Below are positions 9,366 to 17,420 of a stretch of 64,000 nucleotides of DNA, one piece after another. The DNA is from Roseateles depolymerans (GTDB taxonomy: Bacteria > Pseudomonadota > Gammaproteobacteria > Burkholderiales > Burkholderiaceae_C). A program made the position numbers and the translations under genes. The stretch covers positions 1,367,858-1,431,857 of the forward strand of contig NZ_QUMT01000001.1 in NCBI RefSeq assembly GCF_003387155.1. Reading direction: 5' to 3'. Under the pieces are notes generated by a model that was not told the DNA's origin, did no database searches, and saw only the letters and a list, made by a program, of their open reading frames with translations. The number at the start of each line of letters is the position of its first letter. The first letter of the stretch is position 1.

Positions 9366-9764
9366 TCAGTTGAATTCGAAGCGCACGTCCTTCACGACGT
9401 GATGCTTGCCCCAATGGAAGTTGCAGACGCGCGCGACTTCCATACCGTCGCGGCTCTCGGGGACGCAGCCGCCGTGGATCTTCGTGGACTTCTCGCCCTG
9501 CTTGGACAGTGGGAACTCCATGGCCGGACCGTCCGGGATGGTGTGTTCCAGCTCGACCTTTTCCGAGTAATCGTCGACCAGCGCGAAGATCAGGACCTTG
9601 TCCGCCTTCAGCGTGTAGAGGTCGTGCTGGAAGACGGCGCCGGGCACCATGCACATTTCAATGACGGTCTTCTCGACGGTCTGCTGCTTGCATTGCGGGC
9701 CATTGGCGGCCCAGACGGGGGCGCTCAGGGTGGTCAGCAGCAGGGGGAGCCAGAAACGCTTCAT
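9366..9764 (-). CDS. Small exported protein, unknown function
   Basis: This 132-residue protein has a clear signal peptide (MKRFWLPLLLTTLSAPVWA, cleavage before ANGPQ). The mature part has four Cys (around PQCKQQ, EMCMVP, GGCVPES, RVCNFHW), which could form two disulfides in the periplasm, and is rich in beta-prone residues. A GAGGAAAG sequence precedes the ATG. The gene converges with the kinase gene. I do not recognise the family. Confidence 0.75.
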   Translation of the reverse strand: MKRFWLPLLLTTLSAPVWAANGPQCKQQTVEKTVIEMCMVPGAVFQHDLYTLKADKVLIFALVDDYSEKVELEHTIPDGPAMEFPLSKQGEKSTKIHGGCVPESRDGMEVARVCNFHWGKHHVVKDVRFEFN

Positions 9765-9894
9765 TCTTTCCTCGTGATGAAGTTAAGTGATTGGGGCACT
9801 CATCATCGAGGCTGTCACACCGGCGGCTGCGTACTCTGGGCAGACAAAAGCTGCGAGTGCGGGGAATTTTTGTCGCGATTCCGCCTTCGTGGAT

Positions 9895-10389
9895 TCATTG
9901 GGGAGGACGCGTGGCGGCCGATGCCGCTGAGCGGGCCTCGGGCCATGTGAGGGGCTCACAACGACTGCGCTCCAGTTGATCGATCAACTGGCGGGCGGGC
10001 AGGGTCTGGAGGACAGAGCCTGCGAACACGGACACCGGCGCATCGGGCGGCAGGCCTGCCTCACGCAGTGCGCCTGCGTAACGCGAAGGATGCAGTCGCC
10101 GAATGATGCACAGCATGTAGAGCTTGCCCTCGGCATTGGCCTGCGGAAGGGCCTGGACCAGTTGATGGGCCGGCCACGTCTTCGCCAAGCTGCGTGCTGC
10201 GCGCTCCTCGGACGACTGCTCGGCGGGCGTGCCCACCCAGCCCCAGGCGTAGAAGCGAGCGTGCAGGAGGGGCTCAGGCAGAGGAGGCGCTTGCGGTTCC
10301 GCCGCCGCGGTTGCTGGAATCACGGCAGCACTCAACAGCAACATGGCCAACTGGCGCAGCCATCTGCGAATCGCATGACCGTCGGTCAT
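9895..10389 (-). CDS. Exported hypothetical protein
   Basis: This 164-residue product begins MTDGHAIRRWLRQLAML, with a signal-peptide-like hydrophobic segment ending AATAAA-EPQAPP. The mature part is Ala/Arg/Pro-rich with SYAGAL-like helical stretches, and Cys residues at MLCIIRR and RSRCEPL. The frame is open further upstream, but ATG 10389 has GAAGGAGC at the right distance and gives the signal peptide. No family is recognised. It lies four dozen bases after an orphan immunity-like gene in the same direction and may be cotranscribed with it. Confidence 0.65.
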   Translation of the reverse strand: MTDGHAIRRWLRQLAMLLLSAAVIPATAAAEPQAPPLPEPLLHARFYAWGWVGTPAEQSSEERAARSLAKTWPAHQLVQALPQANAEGKLYMLCIIRRLHPSRYAGALREAGLPPDAPVSVFAGSVLQTLPARQLIDQLERSRCEPLTWPEARSAASAATRPPQ

Positions 10390-10433
10390 CAATGCTCCTT
10401 CGTTTTCTGAACCGGGTGTTGCAGAGAGAAATC

Positions 10434-10919
10434 TCAACTCTTTCTTGCCATGTAGACGGCCACGGCCTTCACCGAAAGGTCATCCCGATAGTCAGCCTTG
10501 ATCATGAGGCCTTCCTTGTTCCAGATATCCCAGTAGACCTGGCCGTCTTCTTCATCTGTCTTCTCAGGCGGCCCAAAGGCCTCGATTGCTTCATCACGAG
10601 TACGTACCGGCTCCTTGGAGAAGGGCGCCGCTCCCTGGTAAGCCGAGACTTTCGAAGAGCCGTTGGGATAGTAGGCGGCGCCGCTCATCACAAACGGCCC
10701 TGCACCTCGTGGGTCGCCATAGTTGATCGAGTAATACTCCTGCGAGACAAAGGAAAGTTCCACCCCTTGTTCAACCAAACGAACAAAGTCAGTGGTGAGC
10801 TCTTGTACTTTCTTTGCAGAAAGGGTTTCAAGAGACCCTCCATTGGCACGGACAGCATCCATCAAGACAGGATCCGTATTCGTCCAACCCACCAAACTAA
10901 ACAATTGATCTGCATTCAT
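10434..10919 (-). CDS. Orphan member of the 160-residue island protein family (immunity-like)
   Basis: This 161-residue acidic protein, with no signal peptide, is clearly homologous to the products at 25397-25882 (very close) and 24828-25319. Shared blocks are GAGPFVMSG, YYPNGSS, a Y-x-G-x-x-PF segment, RDEAIEAFG-PE, TDEEDG and YWD-W. Its closest relative lies about 15 kb away in the vgrG island on the other strand, so this looks like a displaced copy. Small cytoplasmic acidic multi-copy proteins next to secretion spikes are commonly immunity proteins; that role is inferred. The ribosome site AAGGAAC precedes the ATG. Confidence 0.75.
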   Translation of the reverse strand: MNADQLFSLVGWTNTDPVLMDAVRANGGSLETLSAKKVQELTTDFVRLVEQGVELSFVSQEYYSINYGDPRGAGPFVMSGAAYYPNGSSKVSAYQGAAPFSKEPVRTRDEAIEAFGPPEKTDEEDGQVYWDIWNKEGLMIKADYRDDLSVKAVAVYMARKS

Positions 10920-11093
10920 GGACTAGTTCCTTTTTGCCTCAAGGAATGAGTGACATACGTAGCGGACGCCGTCTCTCACGCAAGGTGAGACGCTGCAGTC
11001 CTCGGTTCAGGGAAGAGGGAGCCCGGGGCCTCTTTGCGGAAGTTAAGAAGGGAATGGCCGGCGAAAGCCGGACAGGAATAGTGAGGTCGGACT

Positions 11094-11149
11094 CAAACAG
11101 TCCAGTGGACTGTTTGTGCCTACCGAACGCCAGGGCCACTGGCCCTGGC
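11094..11149. repeat. Two adjacent perfect inverted repeats
   Basis: CAAACAGTCC and its complement (11094-11103 and 11107-11116), then GCCAGGGCC and its complement (11129-11137 and 11141-11149). Both have three-base loops and neither is followed by a T run on either strand, so they are not simple terminators. Confidence 0.6.
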
Positions 11150-11252
11150 CATGGAGCAAAGGGGCCCCGGGCTTCCTCTTTCCGACGCGCAGGCACCCAC
11201 CGCCGAAATCTTATCGGGAGCCATCGACGCCCTGCCGGCCTCCAGTGAAGCG

Positions 11253-11288
11253 CAAAAACAAAAAGGGGCCGCGCCATGCAGCCCCCTT
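11253..11288 (-). terminator. Rho-independent terminator of the ETF-QO gene
   Basis: On the minus strand, just after the stop at 11312, AAGGGG pairs with CCCCTT around a GC-rich partly paired interior. It is followed by TTTTTGTTTTTG. Confidence 0.65.
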
Positions 11289-11311
11289 CGTCTCAACGCG
11301 TCACGCCCCGA

Positions 11312-12997
11312 TCACATGCCCGCGTAGTTCGGCCCACCGCCGCCCTCCGGCGTCACCCAGACGATGTTCTGCGTCGGATCCTTGATATCGCAGGTCTTGC
11401 AATGCACGCAGTTCTGCGCGTTGATTTGCAGCCGCTCGGAGTTGTCCTCGTTCTTCACGAACTCATACACCCCGGCCGGGCAGTAGCGGCTCTCCGGCCC
11501 CGCGTACTTGGCCAGGTTGACCTGCACCGGCACCGAGTTGTCCTTGAGCGTCAGATGAGCCGGCTGGTTCTCTTCGTGATTGGTGTTGGAGACGAACACC
11601 GAAGACAGCCGGTCGAACGTCAGCTTGCCATCCGGCTTCGGATAGCTGATCTTGGGCATTTCCGCGGCCGGGCGCAGGAAGGTGTGATCCGGCTGATCGC
11701 GATGCAGCGTCCAGGGCGGGCTCTTGATGCCCAGCTTGGGCAGCAGCCACTGCTCGATGCCCGTCATCAGCGTGCCGACCGTGTTGCCCTTCTTGAACCA
11801 GGTCTTGAAGTTGCGGCTCTGGTGCAGCTCTTCATGCAGCCAGCTCTTCTCGAACGCTGCCGGATAGGCATGCAGCTCATCCAACTGACGACCGGCCGCC
11901 AGCGCTTCGGCAACGGCTTCGGCGCACATCATGCCACTCTTGATCGCCGCATGACTGCCCTTGATACGCGCGGCATTCAGATAGCCCGCATCACACCCCA
12001 CCAGCGCACCGCCGGGGAACACCTGCTTGGGCAGGCTCAGCAGGCCGCCGGCCGTGATGGCGCGGGCGCCGTAGCCCAGGCGCTTGCCGCCTTCGATGTG
12101 CTGGCGGATGGCCGGGTGGGTCTTCCAGCGCTGCATCTCCTCAAAGGGGGACAGCCACGGATTCTTGTAGTCCAGACCCACCACGAAGCCCAAGGTCACC
12201 TTGTTGCCTTCCAGATGGTAGAGGAACCCGCCGCCATAGGTCTCACTGTCCATCGGCCAGCCGGCGGTGTGCACCACCAGGCCGGGCTTGGCCTTGTCAG
12301 CCGGCACTTCCCAGAGTTCCTTGATGCCGATGCCGTAAGTCTGCGGATCCTTGCCGGCGTCCAGTTGATACTTGCTGATCAGCTGCTTGCCCAGATGGCC
12401 CCGAGCGCCTTCGGCAAAGATGGTGTACTTGCCGTGCAGCTCCATGCCCAGCTGGAAGCCGTCATGCGGCTCGCCGTCCTTGCCCAGGCCCACATTGCCG
12501 GTGGCCACGCCCTTGACGCGGCCTTGCTCGTCATACACCACTTCCGCTGCCGCAAAGCCAGCGAAGATCTCCACCCCCAGGGCCTCTGCCTGCTGGGCCA
12601 GCCACTTGGTGACATTACCCAGCGAAATGACGTAGTTGCCGTGATTGTGGAAGCATGCCGGAATCAGCCACTGCGGGGTTTCCTTCGCGCCGGTGTCGCT
12701 CAGGAACAGCACCTGGTCGCCGGTGACCGGTTGCCCCAGCGGCGCGCCGAGCTCCTTCCAGTTGGGGAACAGCTCGGTCAGCGCGCGCGGGTCCATGACC
12801 GCGCCGGAGAGAATGTGCGCGCCCGGCTCCGAGCCCTTTTCCAGAACCACCACCGAAATCTCCTGGCCCTTTTCAGCGGCCAGTTGCTTGAGGCGGATGG
12901 CGGTGGACAGGCCGGCGGGACCTCCGCCCACCACCACCACGTCATATTCCATGCTGTCGCGCGGACCATACTGGGCAACAAGTTCTTCGGAGGTCAT
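11312..12997 (-). CDS. Electron transfer flavoprotein-ubiquinone oxidoreductase
   Basis: This 561-residue inner-membrane-associated enzyme passes electrons from ETF (fed by acyl-CoA and other dehydrogenases) to ubiquinone. It has an N-terminal FAD-binding motif (VVVVGGGPAGLSTAIRL), the family's ubiquinone-region segments (GAHILSGAVMDP, WPMDSETYGGGFLYHLEG) and a C-terminal 4Fe-4S ferredoxin-like domain with CPAGVYEF and CVHCKTCDIKDP supplying the four Cys. The length is normal for ETF-QO. TAGGAAG precedes ATG 12997. It is monocistronic with its own terminator. Confidence 0.97.
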   Translation of the reverse strand: MTSEELVAQYGPRDSMEYDVVVVGGGPAGLSTAIRLKQLAAEKGQEISVVVLEKGSEPGAHILSGAVMDPRALTELFPNWKELGAPLGQPVTGDQVLFLSDTGAKETPQWLIPACFHNHGNYVISLGNVTKWLAQQAEALGVEIFAGFAAAEVVYDEQGRVKGVATGNVGLGKDGEPHDGFQLGMELHGKYTIFAEGARGHLGKQLISKYQLDAGKDPQTYGIGIKELWEVPADKAKPGLVVHTAGWPMDSETYGGGFLYHLEGNKVTLGFVVGLDYKNPWLSPFEEMQRWKTHPAIRQHIEGGKRLGYGARAITAGGLLSLPKQVFPGGALVGCDAGYLNAARIKGSHAAIKSGMMCAEAVAEALAAGRQLDELHAYPAAFEKSWLHEELHQSRNFKTWFKKGNTVGTLMTGIEQWLLPKLGIKSPPWTLHRDQPDHTFLRPAAEMPKISYPKPDGKLTFDRLSSVFVSNTNHEENQPAHLTLKDNSVPVQVNLAKYAGPESRYCPAGVYEFVKNEDNSERLQINAQNCVHCKTCDIKDPTQNIVWVTPEGGGGPNYAGM

Positions 12998-13240
12998 GGT
13001 CTTCCTAGGTTGTTCTCGTTTGGAGGCCGGGCGGCTGCACCGGCAGGTTGCGGCGCATTCTAGCCGTGCGGCGCTAAAAAAGAACGGTCGTGCTTTTCCG
13101 TGGATGAAGGAATAGAGAGCTGCGCCGAAATTCCCTGGCAGGTGGCTCTCCCGCCCGGAGGATGTCCGAGGCGGCGGGGCGCCGTAGGATCGGGACTGCC
13201 TTCGGTCCTCTCAAACCCTTCATTCCTTTTGGAGTTCCCC

Positions 13241-13642
13241 ATGACCATCCACATCCAGCGTGACAAGACCGGCCCGATGCGCCAGACGGTGCGCATCCGC
13301 CAACATCAGTTCACGGCCGACCAGCCGGTGTCCGGCGGCGGCGAGGATGCCGGCCCCGACGCGCATGAGCTCTACGACGCCGCCCTGGGCACCTGCAAGG
13401 CCTTGACGGTGCTCTGGTATGCCAACCGCAAGGGCCTGCCGCTGGAGGATGTGCTGGTGCAGGTGGACCGCGACGGCTCCCGGGAACGGGAAGGGGTGTA
13501 CAAGCTCAAGGCGACGATGACGCTGGTGGGCCCGCTCACCCCCGAGGACCGCGAGCGCCTGCTGCAGGTGGCCGCCAAATGCCCGGTCCACAAGCTCATG
13601 ACCGAAGTGACCACCGAGATCGAAACGGTTCTGGCGGACTGA
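13241..13642 (+). CDS. OsmC/Ohr-family protein
   Basis: This 133-residue protein of the peroxide-reducing OsmC family has the two characteristic Cys: one in ALGTCKALTVLWYANRKG and one in AAKCPVHKLM. Members reduce organic hydroperoxides or serve related thiol chemistry in the cytoplasm. The open frame extends upstream, but ATG 13241 with GGAG seven bases before it gives the usual N-terminus. It is divergent from ETF-QO. Confidence 0.88.
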   Translation: MTIHIQRDKTGPMRQTVRIRQHQFTADQPVSGGGEDAGPDAHELYDAALGTCKALTVLWYANRKGLPLEDVLVQVDRDGSREREGVYKLKATMTLVGPLTPEDRERLLQVAAKCPVHKLMTEVTTEIETVLAD

Positions 13643-13774
13643 CCGCTCCAGGGCCCGGGGCTGACGCCGGGCAAGGTCCGACGCATCGGTGACGTGAACC
13701 GTCCTGGTCACGTGCTATCGTGAACCCCAACACGTTTTGGGTCACCGAGCCGTCATCTACGAGAGACCTTTGCC

Positions 13775-14557
13775 ATGAGCTACAGCATTGATCTGGAGGG
13801 CCGTGTGGCCCTGGTTACCGGCGCGTCCAGCGGTCTGGGCGCGCAGTTCGCGAAGACCTTGTCCAAGGCGGGAGCCTGCGTGGTGCTGGCCGCCCGGCGG
13901 GTGGAACGGCTCAAGGCCCTGCGCGCCGAAATCGAGGCTGGTGGCGGGGACGCCCATGTGGTGAGCATGGACGTGACCGACATCGACAGCATTGCCGCCG
14001 CGGTGGCCCGTGCGGAAACCGAAGTCGGCACGCTGGACATCCTGATCAACAACTCCGGCGTCAGCACCACGCAGCGTCTGACCGAGGTCACGCCGGATGA
14101 TTACGACTACGTCATGGACACCAACGTCCGTGGCGCCTTCTTCGTCGCCCAGGAAGTGGGCAAGCGCATGCTGGCGCGGGCGCGCGGCGCCGCACCGGGC
14201 ACCTACACCGGCGGGCGCATCGTCAACATCGCCTCCATGGCGGGCTTGCGGGTGCTGTCGCAGATCGGCGTGTATGCGATGAGCAAGGCCGCGGTCATCC
14301 ACATGACCCGCGCCATGGCGCTGGAATGGGGCAAGTACGACATCAACGTCAACGCCATCTGCCCCGGTTATATCGACACCGAAATCAACCACCACCACTG
14401 GCAGACCGACCAGGGCCGCAAGCTGGTGGAACTGCTGCCGCGCAAGCGGGTCGGGCAGCCGCAGGACCTGGACACCACGCTGCTGATGCTGTGTGCGAAG
14501 GAAAGCCGTTTCATCAACGGTGCGGTCATCCAGGCGGACGACGGATTTGGTGTCTGA
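13775..14557 (+). CDS. Short-chain dehydrogenase/reductase
   Basis: This 260-residue NAD(P)-dependent oxidoreductase has the Rossmann motif TGASSGLG (about residues 15-22), NNSG, the catalytic Ser in NIASMAG and YAMSK with the catalytic Tyr and Lys, then NVNAICPGYIDTEIN. It heads a same-strand run with YceH and a thioesterase; the latter, and ETF-QO upstream, hint at acyl-CoA metabolism, but the substrate is unknown. Its leader carries CGTGAACC twice (13693 and 13719), a possible operator. Confidence 0.92.
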   Translation: MSYSIDLEGRVALVTGASSGLGAQFAKTLSKAGACVVLAARRVERLKALRAEIEAGGGDAHVVSMDVTDIDSIAAAVARAETEVGTLDILINNSGVSTTQRLTEVTPDDYDYVMDTNVRGAFFVAQEVGKRMLARARGAAPGTYTGGRIVNIASMAGLRVLSQIGVYAMSKAAVIHMTRAMALEWGKYDINVNAICPGYIDTEINHHHWQTDQGRKLVELLPRKRVGQPQDLDTTLLMLCAKESRFINGAVIQADDGFGV

Positions 14558-14559
14558 GC

Positions 14560-15234
14560 ATGGCTTTGCGTGAACTGAGCGCGCTGGAAGCGCGTGTACT
14601 GGCGGTGCTGGTGGAGAAGGCCTTCACCGTGCCGGATAGTTATCCGATGTCGTTGAACAGCCTGACGCTGGGGGTGAACCAGAAGACGGCGCGGGACCCG
14701 GTGATGAACGCGTCGGAAGCCGACGTGGCTGCGGCACTGGATGAGCTCAAGGCGATGAGCCTGGTCAACACCGTCAGCGGCAGTCGCGTGCTGCGGTTTG
14801 AGCACAACATGAAGCGGGTGCTGGGCATTCCAGGACAGGCCGAGGCCTTGCTGACGGTGCTGATGCTGCGCGGGCCGCAGACGGCGGCGGAACTGCGGCT
14901 CAATGCCGAGCGCATTCACAAGTTTGCGGACGTGTCTTCCGTGGAAGGCTTCCTGGATGAGCTGGCCGAGCGGGATCCGCCCATGGCCCGGAAGCTGCCG
15001 CGTGCGCCTGGGGCGCGGGAGCAGCGCTGGACGCATCTGCTCAGTGGCGAGCCGGACGTGCCGGCGGGGGCGAGTGGTGCGTCTGCCGGGGCGGCCTTAG
15101 CGGGCCATGCGGCCAGCGCCGTGCAGTCGGGGCGGGATCCCCGTGACGAGGAAATCGCCGCGCTGCGCGCCGACGTCGAGCAGCTCAAGGCGGCCGTGGC
15201 GCGGCTGCAGGCCGAGCTGGGCATGACACCATGA
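14560..15234 (+). CDS. YceH/UPF0502 (DUF480) family protein
   Basis: This 224-residue cytoplasmic protein is built of two winged-helix-like domains (LSALEARVLAVLVEKAFTVPDSYPMS and AEALLTVLMLRGPQTAAELRL), typical of YceH. A low-complexity Gly/Ala linker (about 165-190) leads to a C-terminal coiled coil (EIAALRADVEQLKAAVARLQAEL). The function of the family is poorly defined. The start lies three bases after the SDR stop and the stop overlaps the thioesterase start by four bases, so an operon is likely. Confidence 0.9.
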   Translation: MALRELSALEARVLAVLVEKAFTVPDSYPMSLNSLTLGVNQKTARDPVMNASEADVAAALDELKAMSLVNTVSGSRVLRFEHNMKRVLGIPGQAEALLTVLMLRGPQTAAELRLNAERIHKFADVSSVEGFLDELAERDPPMARKLPRAPGAREQRWTHLLSGEPDVPAGASGASAGAALAGHAASAVQSGRDPRDEEIAALRADVEQLKAAVARLQAELGMTP

Positions 15235-15650
15235 GATTCGAGATTCCCGACGACAAGAAGCTGGTGCACGAAATGCGCATCCAGGTTCGGTGGGGAGACA
15301 TGGATGCCATGGGGCATGTCAACAACACGGTGTATTTCCGCTACCTGGAAATGGCTCGCGTCGAATGGCTGGAGAGCCTGGGCGGCGCGCCCAGTCCGGA
15401 CGGGCAGGGGCCGGTCATCGTCAATGCCTTCTGCAATTTTTATCGTCAGGTGACCTATCCGGGCGAGCTGATTGCGCGCCACTATGTGTCATCACCGGGG
15501 CGTTCCAGCTTTGACACCTGGATCACCCTGGAGCGGGCGGACGAGCCGGGCGTGATCTGCGCCGCGGGCGGCGCAACGACCGTGTGGCAAGATGCCGCGC
15601 TGCAAAAGTCGGTGGAACTACCGACGTGGCTGAGGGAGCATCTCACATGA
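15231..15650 (+). CDS. Acyl-CoA thioesterase, 4HBT hot-dog family (YbgC/FadM-like)
   Basis: This 139-residue protein has the hot-dog signature VRWGDMDAMGHVNNTVYFRYLE, including the catalytic Asp, and LGGAPS/IVNAFCNFYRQVTYPGEL core strands. It would hydrolyse acyl-CoA thioesters in the cytoplasm. ATG 15231 overlaps the yceH stop (ATGA), and its own stop overlaps the next start in the same way. Confidence 0.9.
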   Translation: MRFEIPDDKKLVHEMRIQVRWGDMDAMGHVNNTVYFRYLEMARVEWLESLGGAPSPDGQGPVIVNAFCNFYRQVTYPGELIARHYVSSPGRSSFDTWITLERADEPGVICAAGGATTVWQDAALQKSVELPTWLREHLT

Positions 15651-15892
15651 ACATGAAACCGACCGGGAAGCAGCGGGCCATCGGGTTGCTGGCGGCGGCG
15701 CTGATGGCGCTGTTTTTCATCTGGTTGATCAACAGCGGTGCCAAGCAGGCGTTGGCATGGCTCACCGACCTGCCCAACAAGCAGCAGTCGGATGTGCGGG
15801 TGGTGATTGGCGTGCTGCTGGCGCTGGTGCTTCCGCTGACGGCGTATCGGCTGCGGCGCGCGCGGCGAGGCAAGGCTTCTGCGCCTCGGTGA
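15647..15892 (+). CDS. Small membrane protein, unknown
   Basis: This 81-residue protein has two predicted membrane helices (AIGLLAAALMALFFIWLI and VRVVIGVLLALVLPLTAYRL) and a basic C-terminal tail (RRARRGKASAPR). ATG 15647 overlaps the thioesterase stop by four bases, so it is probably translationally coupled to the SDR-yceH-thioesterase run. No family is recognised. It is the last gene before the accessory island. Confidence 0.7.
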   Translation: MNMKPTGKQRAIGLLAAALMALFFIWLINSGAKQALAWLTDLPNKQQSDVRVVIGVLLALVLPLTAYRLRRARRGKASAPR

Positions 15893-15908
15893 CGTGAGGA
15901 TCCATGAC

Positions 15909-16376
15909 ATGGATCTCTCCAACGTTACTGAACTTCTTGGAAGCTTTTATCAGGAAGCGCCGTTAAAGCAATTCCTGGACGCCTTGGGTCTTTCTGAAAA
16001 GCCTCGACTTCCGAGGGACTCCACTACCACGTTTTTGCACCGCTACGACCTCGGGATTGAGATCACGTTCACGGGCGAACGCTACTTGGATCAGCCCATA
16101 CGGGACTATCCAGAAGGCGCGCTCGTTCTAACAAATCTGCGCTTTTATGGGCCGGGGTTCCGAAATTTTTCGTCCTTCGACGGAACGTTGCCGTATAGGC
16201 TTGAATTTGGCGCCACCTTGAAGCAGTTGGCATCCGTATTCGGACAGCCCGCTTGGTTTGACGCGGAGCTGGCGAAGGCCCGCTGGGACCTGCCGAATCA
16301 TGCGGCATTCGCCGGTTTCGATGAGGAGGGGCGTTCCGATTTATACGGCTTTCAGACGCCAATTGTCGACGACTGA
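15909..16376 (+). CDS. Single-domain immunity-like protein, island left end
   Basis: This 155-residue acidic cytoplasmic protein has no signal peptide. Its layout recurs in the next two genes: an N-terminal helix, YDLGIEITFTGERY, LTNLRFYGPG, a 'GTLPYRLEFGATLKQLASVFGQP' pattern, and a Trp-containing segment (ARWDLPNHAAF). The two downstream genes contain two such domains each. ATG 15909 has GTGAGGA eight bases upstream and is preferred to GTG 15894. Function is inferred from context only (multi-copy, next to vgrG). Confidence 0.65.
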   Translation: MDLSNVTELLGSFYQEAPLKQFLDALGLSEKPRLPRDSTTTFLHRYDLGIEITFTGERYLDQPIRDYPEGALVLTNLRFYGPGFRNFSSFDGTLPYRLEFGATLKQLASVFGQPAWFDAELAKARWDLPNHAAFAGFDEEGRSDLYGFQTPIVDD

Positions 16377-16393
16377 GGTGTTGAAACCCTGCC

Positions 16394-17350
16394 ATGGCTG
16401 CCCCACTCGACGCTGAAGAATTGGTCTCATATTTTGGTTCGACCAGTGATTGCCTGGAGGGGAAGTCCGTCTGGTCCAACCTGAATACCCTGGATCGCCC
16501 CGAGCATCCAGACTCGGGTGAGTCACGCTACTACGACTGGGTACTTGTTCGGCGAAAGGGCCTCGAGCTGGGTTTTGTCGATTCAGAGTATGCAGCAGGC
16601 GCCGAATCCACCCGTTGGGGGCGTGGCGACATGGTCCTCTCCCAGCTTTATTTGTATTCTGGGCACAGCGACATCCAGCCCTATCACGGCGCAATGCCCT
16701 TCGGCCTTCGGTGGAGCGACACGCGGGAGCAGTCCAGAGCGCGTCTTTCCAGGTACGAAGGAACACGCCATTCACATCTGACGGATGCCTGGGATGTGCC
16801 TGGGTACCGCCTGACCGTTGTTTATTCTGACGATGGCAGTGCTTTATCGCGCGTTGTGTGTCGAGGGCTGCCGGCAGCCTTGGAGCCGGGGATGCCCATA
16901 TCCATGCCGAAGTTGCAGGAGTTGTTGAACTCGCTGGGCAAGTCCGTTGCGACTCCCTCGTTTGCGCTGATGTGGCAACACGGATATTGGTCGAACGACC
17001 ATGTTTCGGCAGCCTGTGAAGATGGCGAGATTGACCTTAATTCCACCTGTGGTCTTACCCTGGGTACTGAGTGCGACCGCACCGATCCACTTTTGCGCTC
17101 TGTCACGTTTCACCGCCAAAGAGATCAAGACGGCCTAGGGTGGGACGGTGAGTTGCCTGCCGGCTTGGACTTTGAGGACAGCCCCGAGGATTTGTTCCGC
17201 AAGCTCAACGACGCACCGGTTCAACAGGCCGACTCGGCACTAACAGGGCATGCGTTCTGGAACCTCAAGGACTACACGCTGCACGTTCTCTACAGCAACG
17301 TGGACAACCGCCTCATTCGCGTCAAAGTTTCGGCGCCGGTCACTGGGTGA
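16394..17350 (+). CDS. Two-domain immunity-like protein
   Basis: This 318-residue protein contains an internal duplication. Residues about 10-155 (KGLELGFVDSEY, LSQLYLYSGH, YHGAMPFGLRWSDT, WDVPGYRLTVVYSDD) and about 165-318 (LPAGLDFEDSPEDLFRKL, FWNLKDYTLHVLYSN) have the same order of motifs as the single-domain gene before it. No signal peptide, membrane segment or catalytic motif is visible. The base composition is more AT-rich than the flanking core genes. Likely role: neutralising a type VI toxin, unproven. Confidence 0.7.
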   Translation: MAAPLDAEELVSYFGSTSDCLEGKSVWSNLNTLDRPEHPDSGESRYYDWVLVRRKGLELGFVDSEYAAGAESTRWGRGDMVLSQLYLYSGHSDIQPYHGAMPFGLRWSDTREQSRARLSRYEGTRHSHLTDAWDVPGYRLTVVYSDDGSALSRVVCRGLPAALEPGMPISMPKLQELLNSLGKSVATPSFALMWQHGYWSNDHVSAACEDGEIDLNSTCGLTLGTECDRTDPLLRSVTFHRQRDQDGLGWDGELPAGLDFEDSPEDLFRKLNDAPVQQADSALTGHAFWNLKDYTLHVLYSNVDNRLIRVKVSAPVTG

Positions 17351-17420
17351 ACCTATGAATCCAAACCAGTTTGGCGCCGTAAAGACGGTGCTCTTTTCAC
17401 TTCCAAAGCAAGCCTAATCG

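Larger units (their letters stand above)
10920..11311. other. 392-base gene-free stretch with successive hairpins
   Basis: No convincing coding frame is present. The stretch holds an imperfect hairpin at 10971-10991, a GAAA-capped hairpin at 11058-11071 (CCGGC/GCCGG), a perfect 10-bp inverted repeat at 11094-11116 (CAAACAGTCC, loop AGT), a perfect 9-bp inverted repeat at 11129-11149 (GCCAGGGCC, loop ACT), and the ETF-QO terminator at its right end. The hairpins could belong to a small RNA, to REP-like repeats, or to the leader of the minus-strand gene that begins at 10919. Confidence 0.6.

Noticed and set aside
11276-13063. A 595-codon plus-strand frame opposite ETF-QO
   Set aside because: The opposite frame encodes a full-length, well-conserved ETF-QO; the plus-strand product has no recognisable feature.
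13653-13672. GCCCGG/CCGGGC hairpin after the OsmC gene as a terminator
   Set aside because: No T run follows, and such GC-rich pairs are common here by chance.
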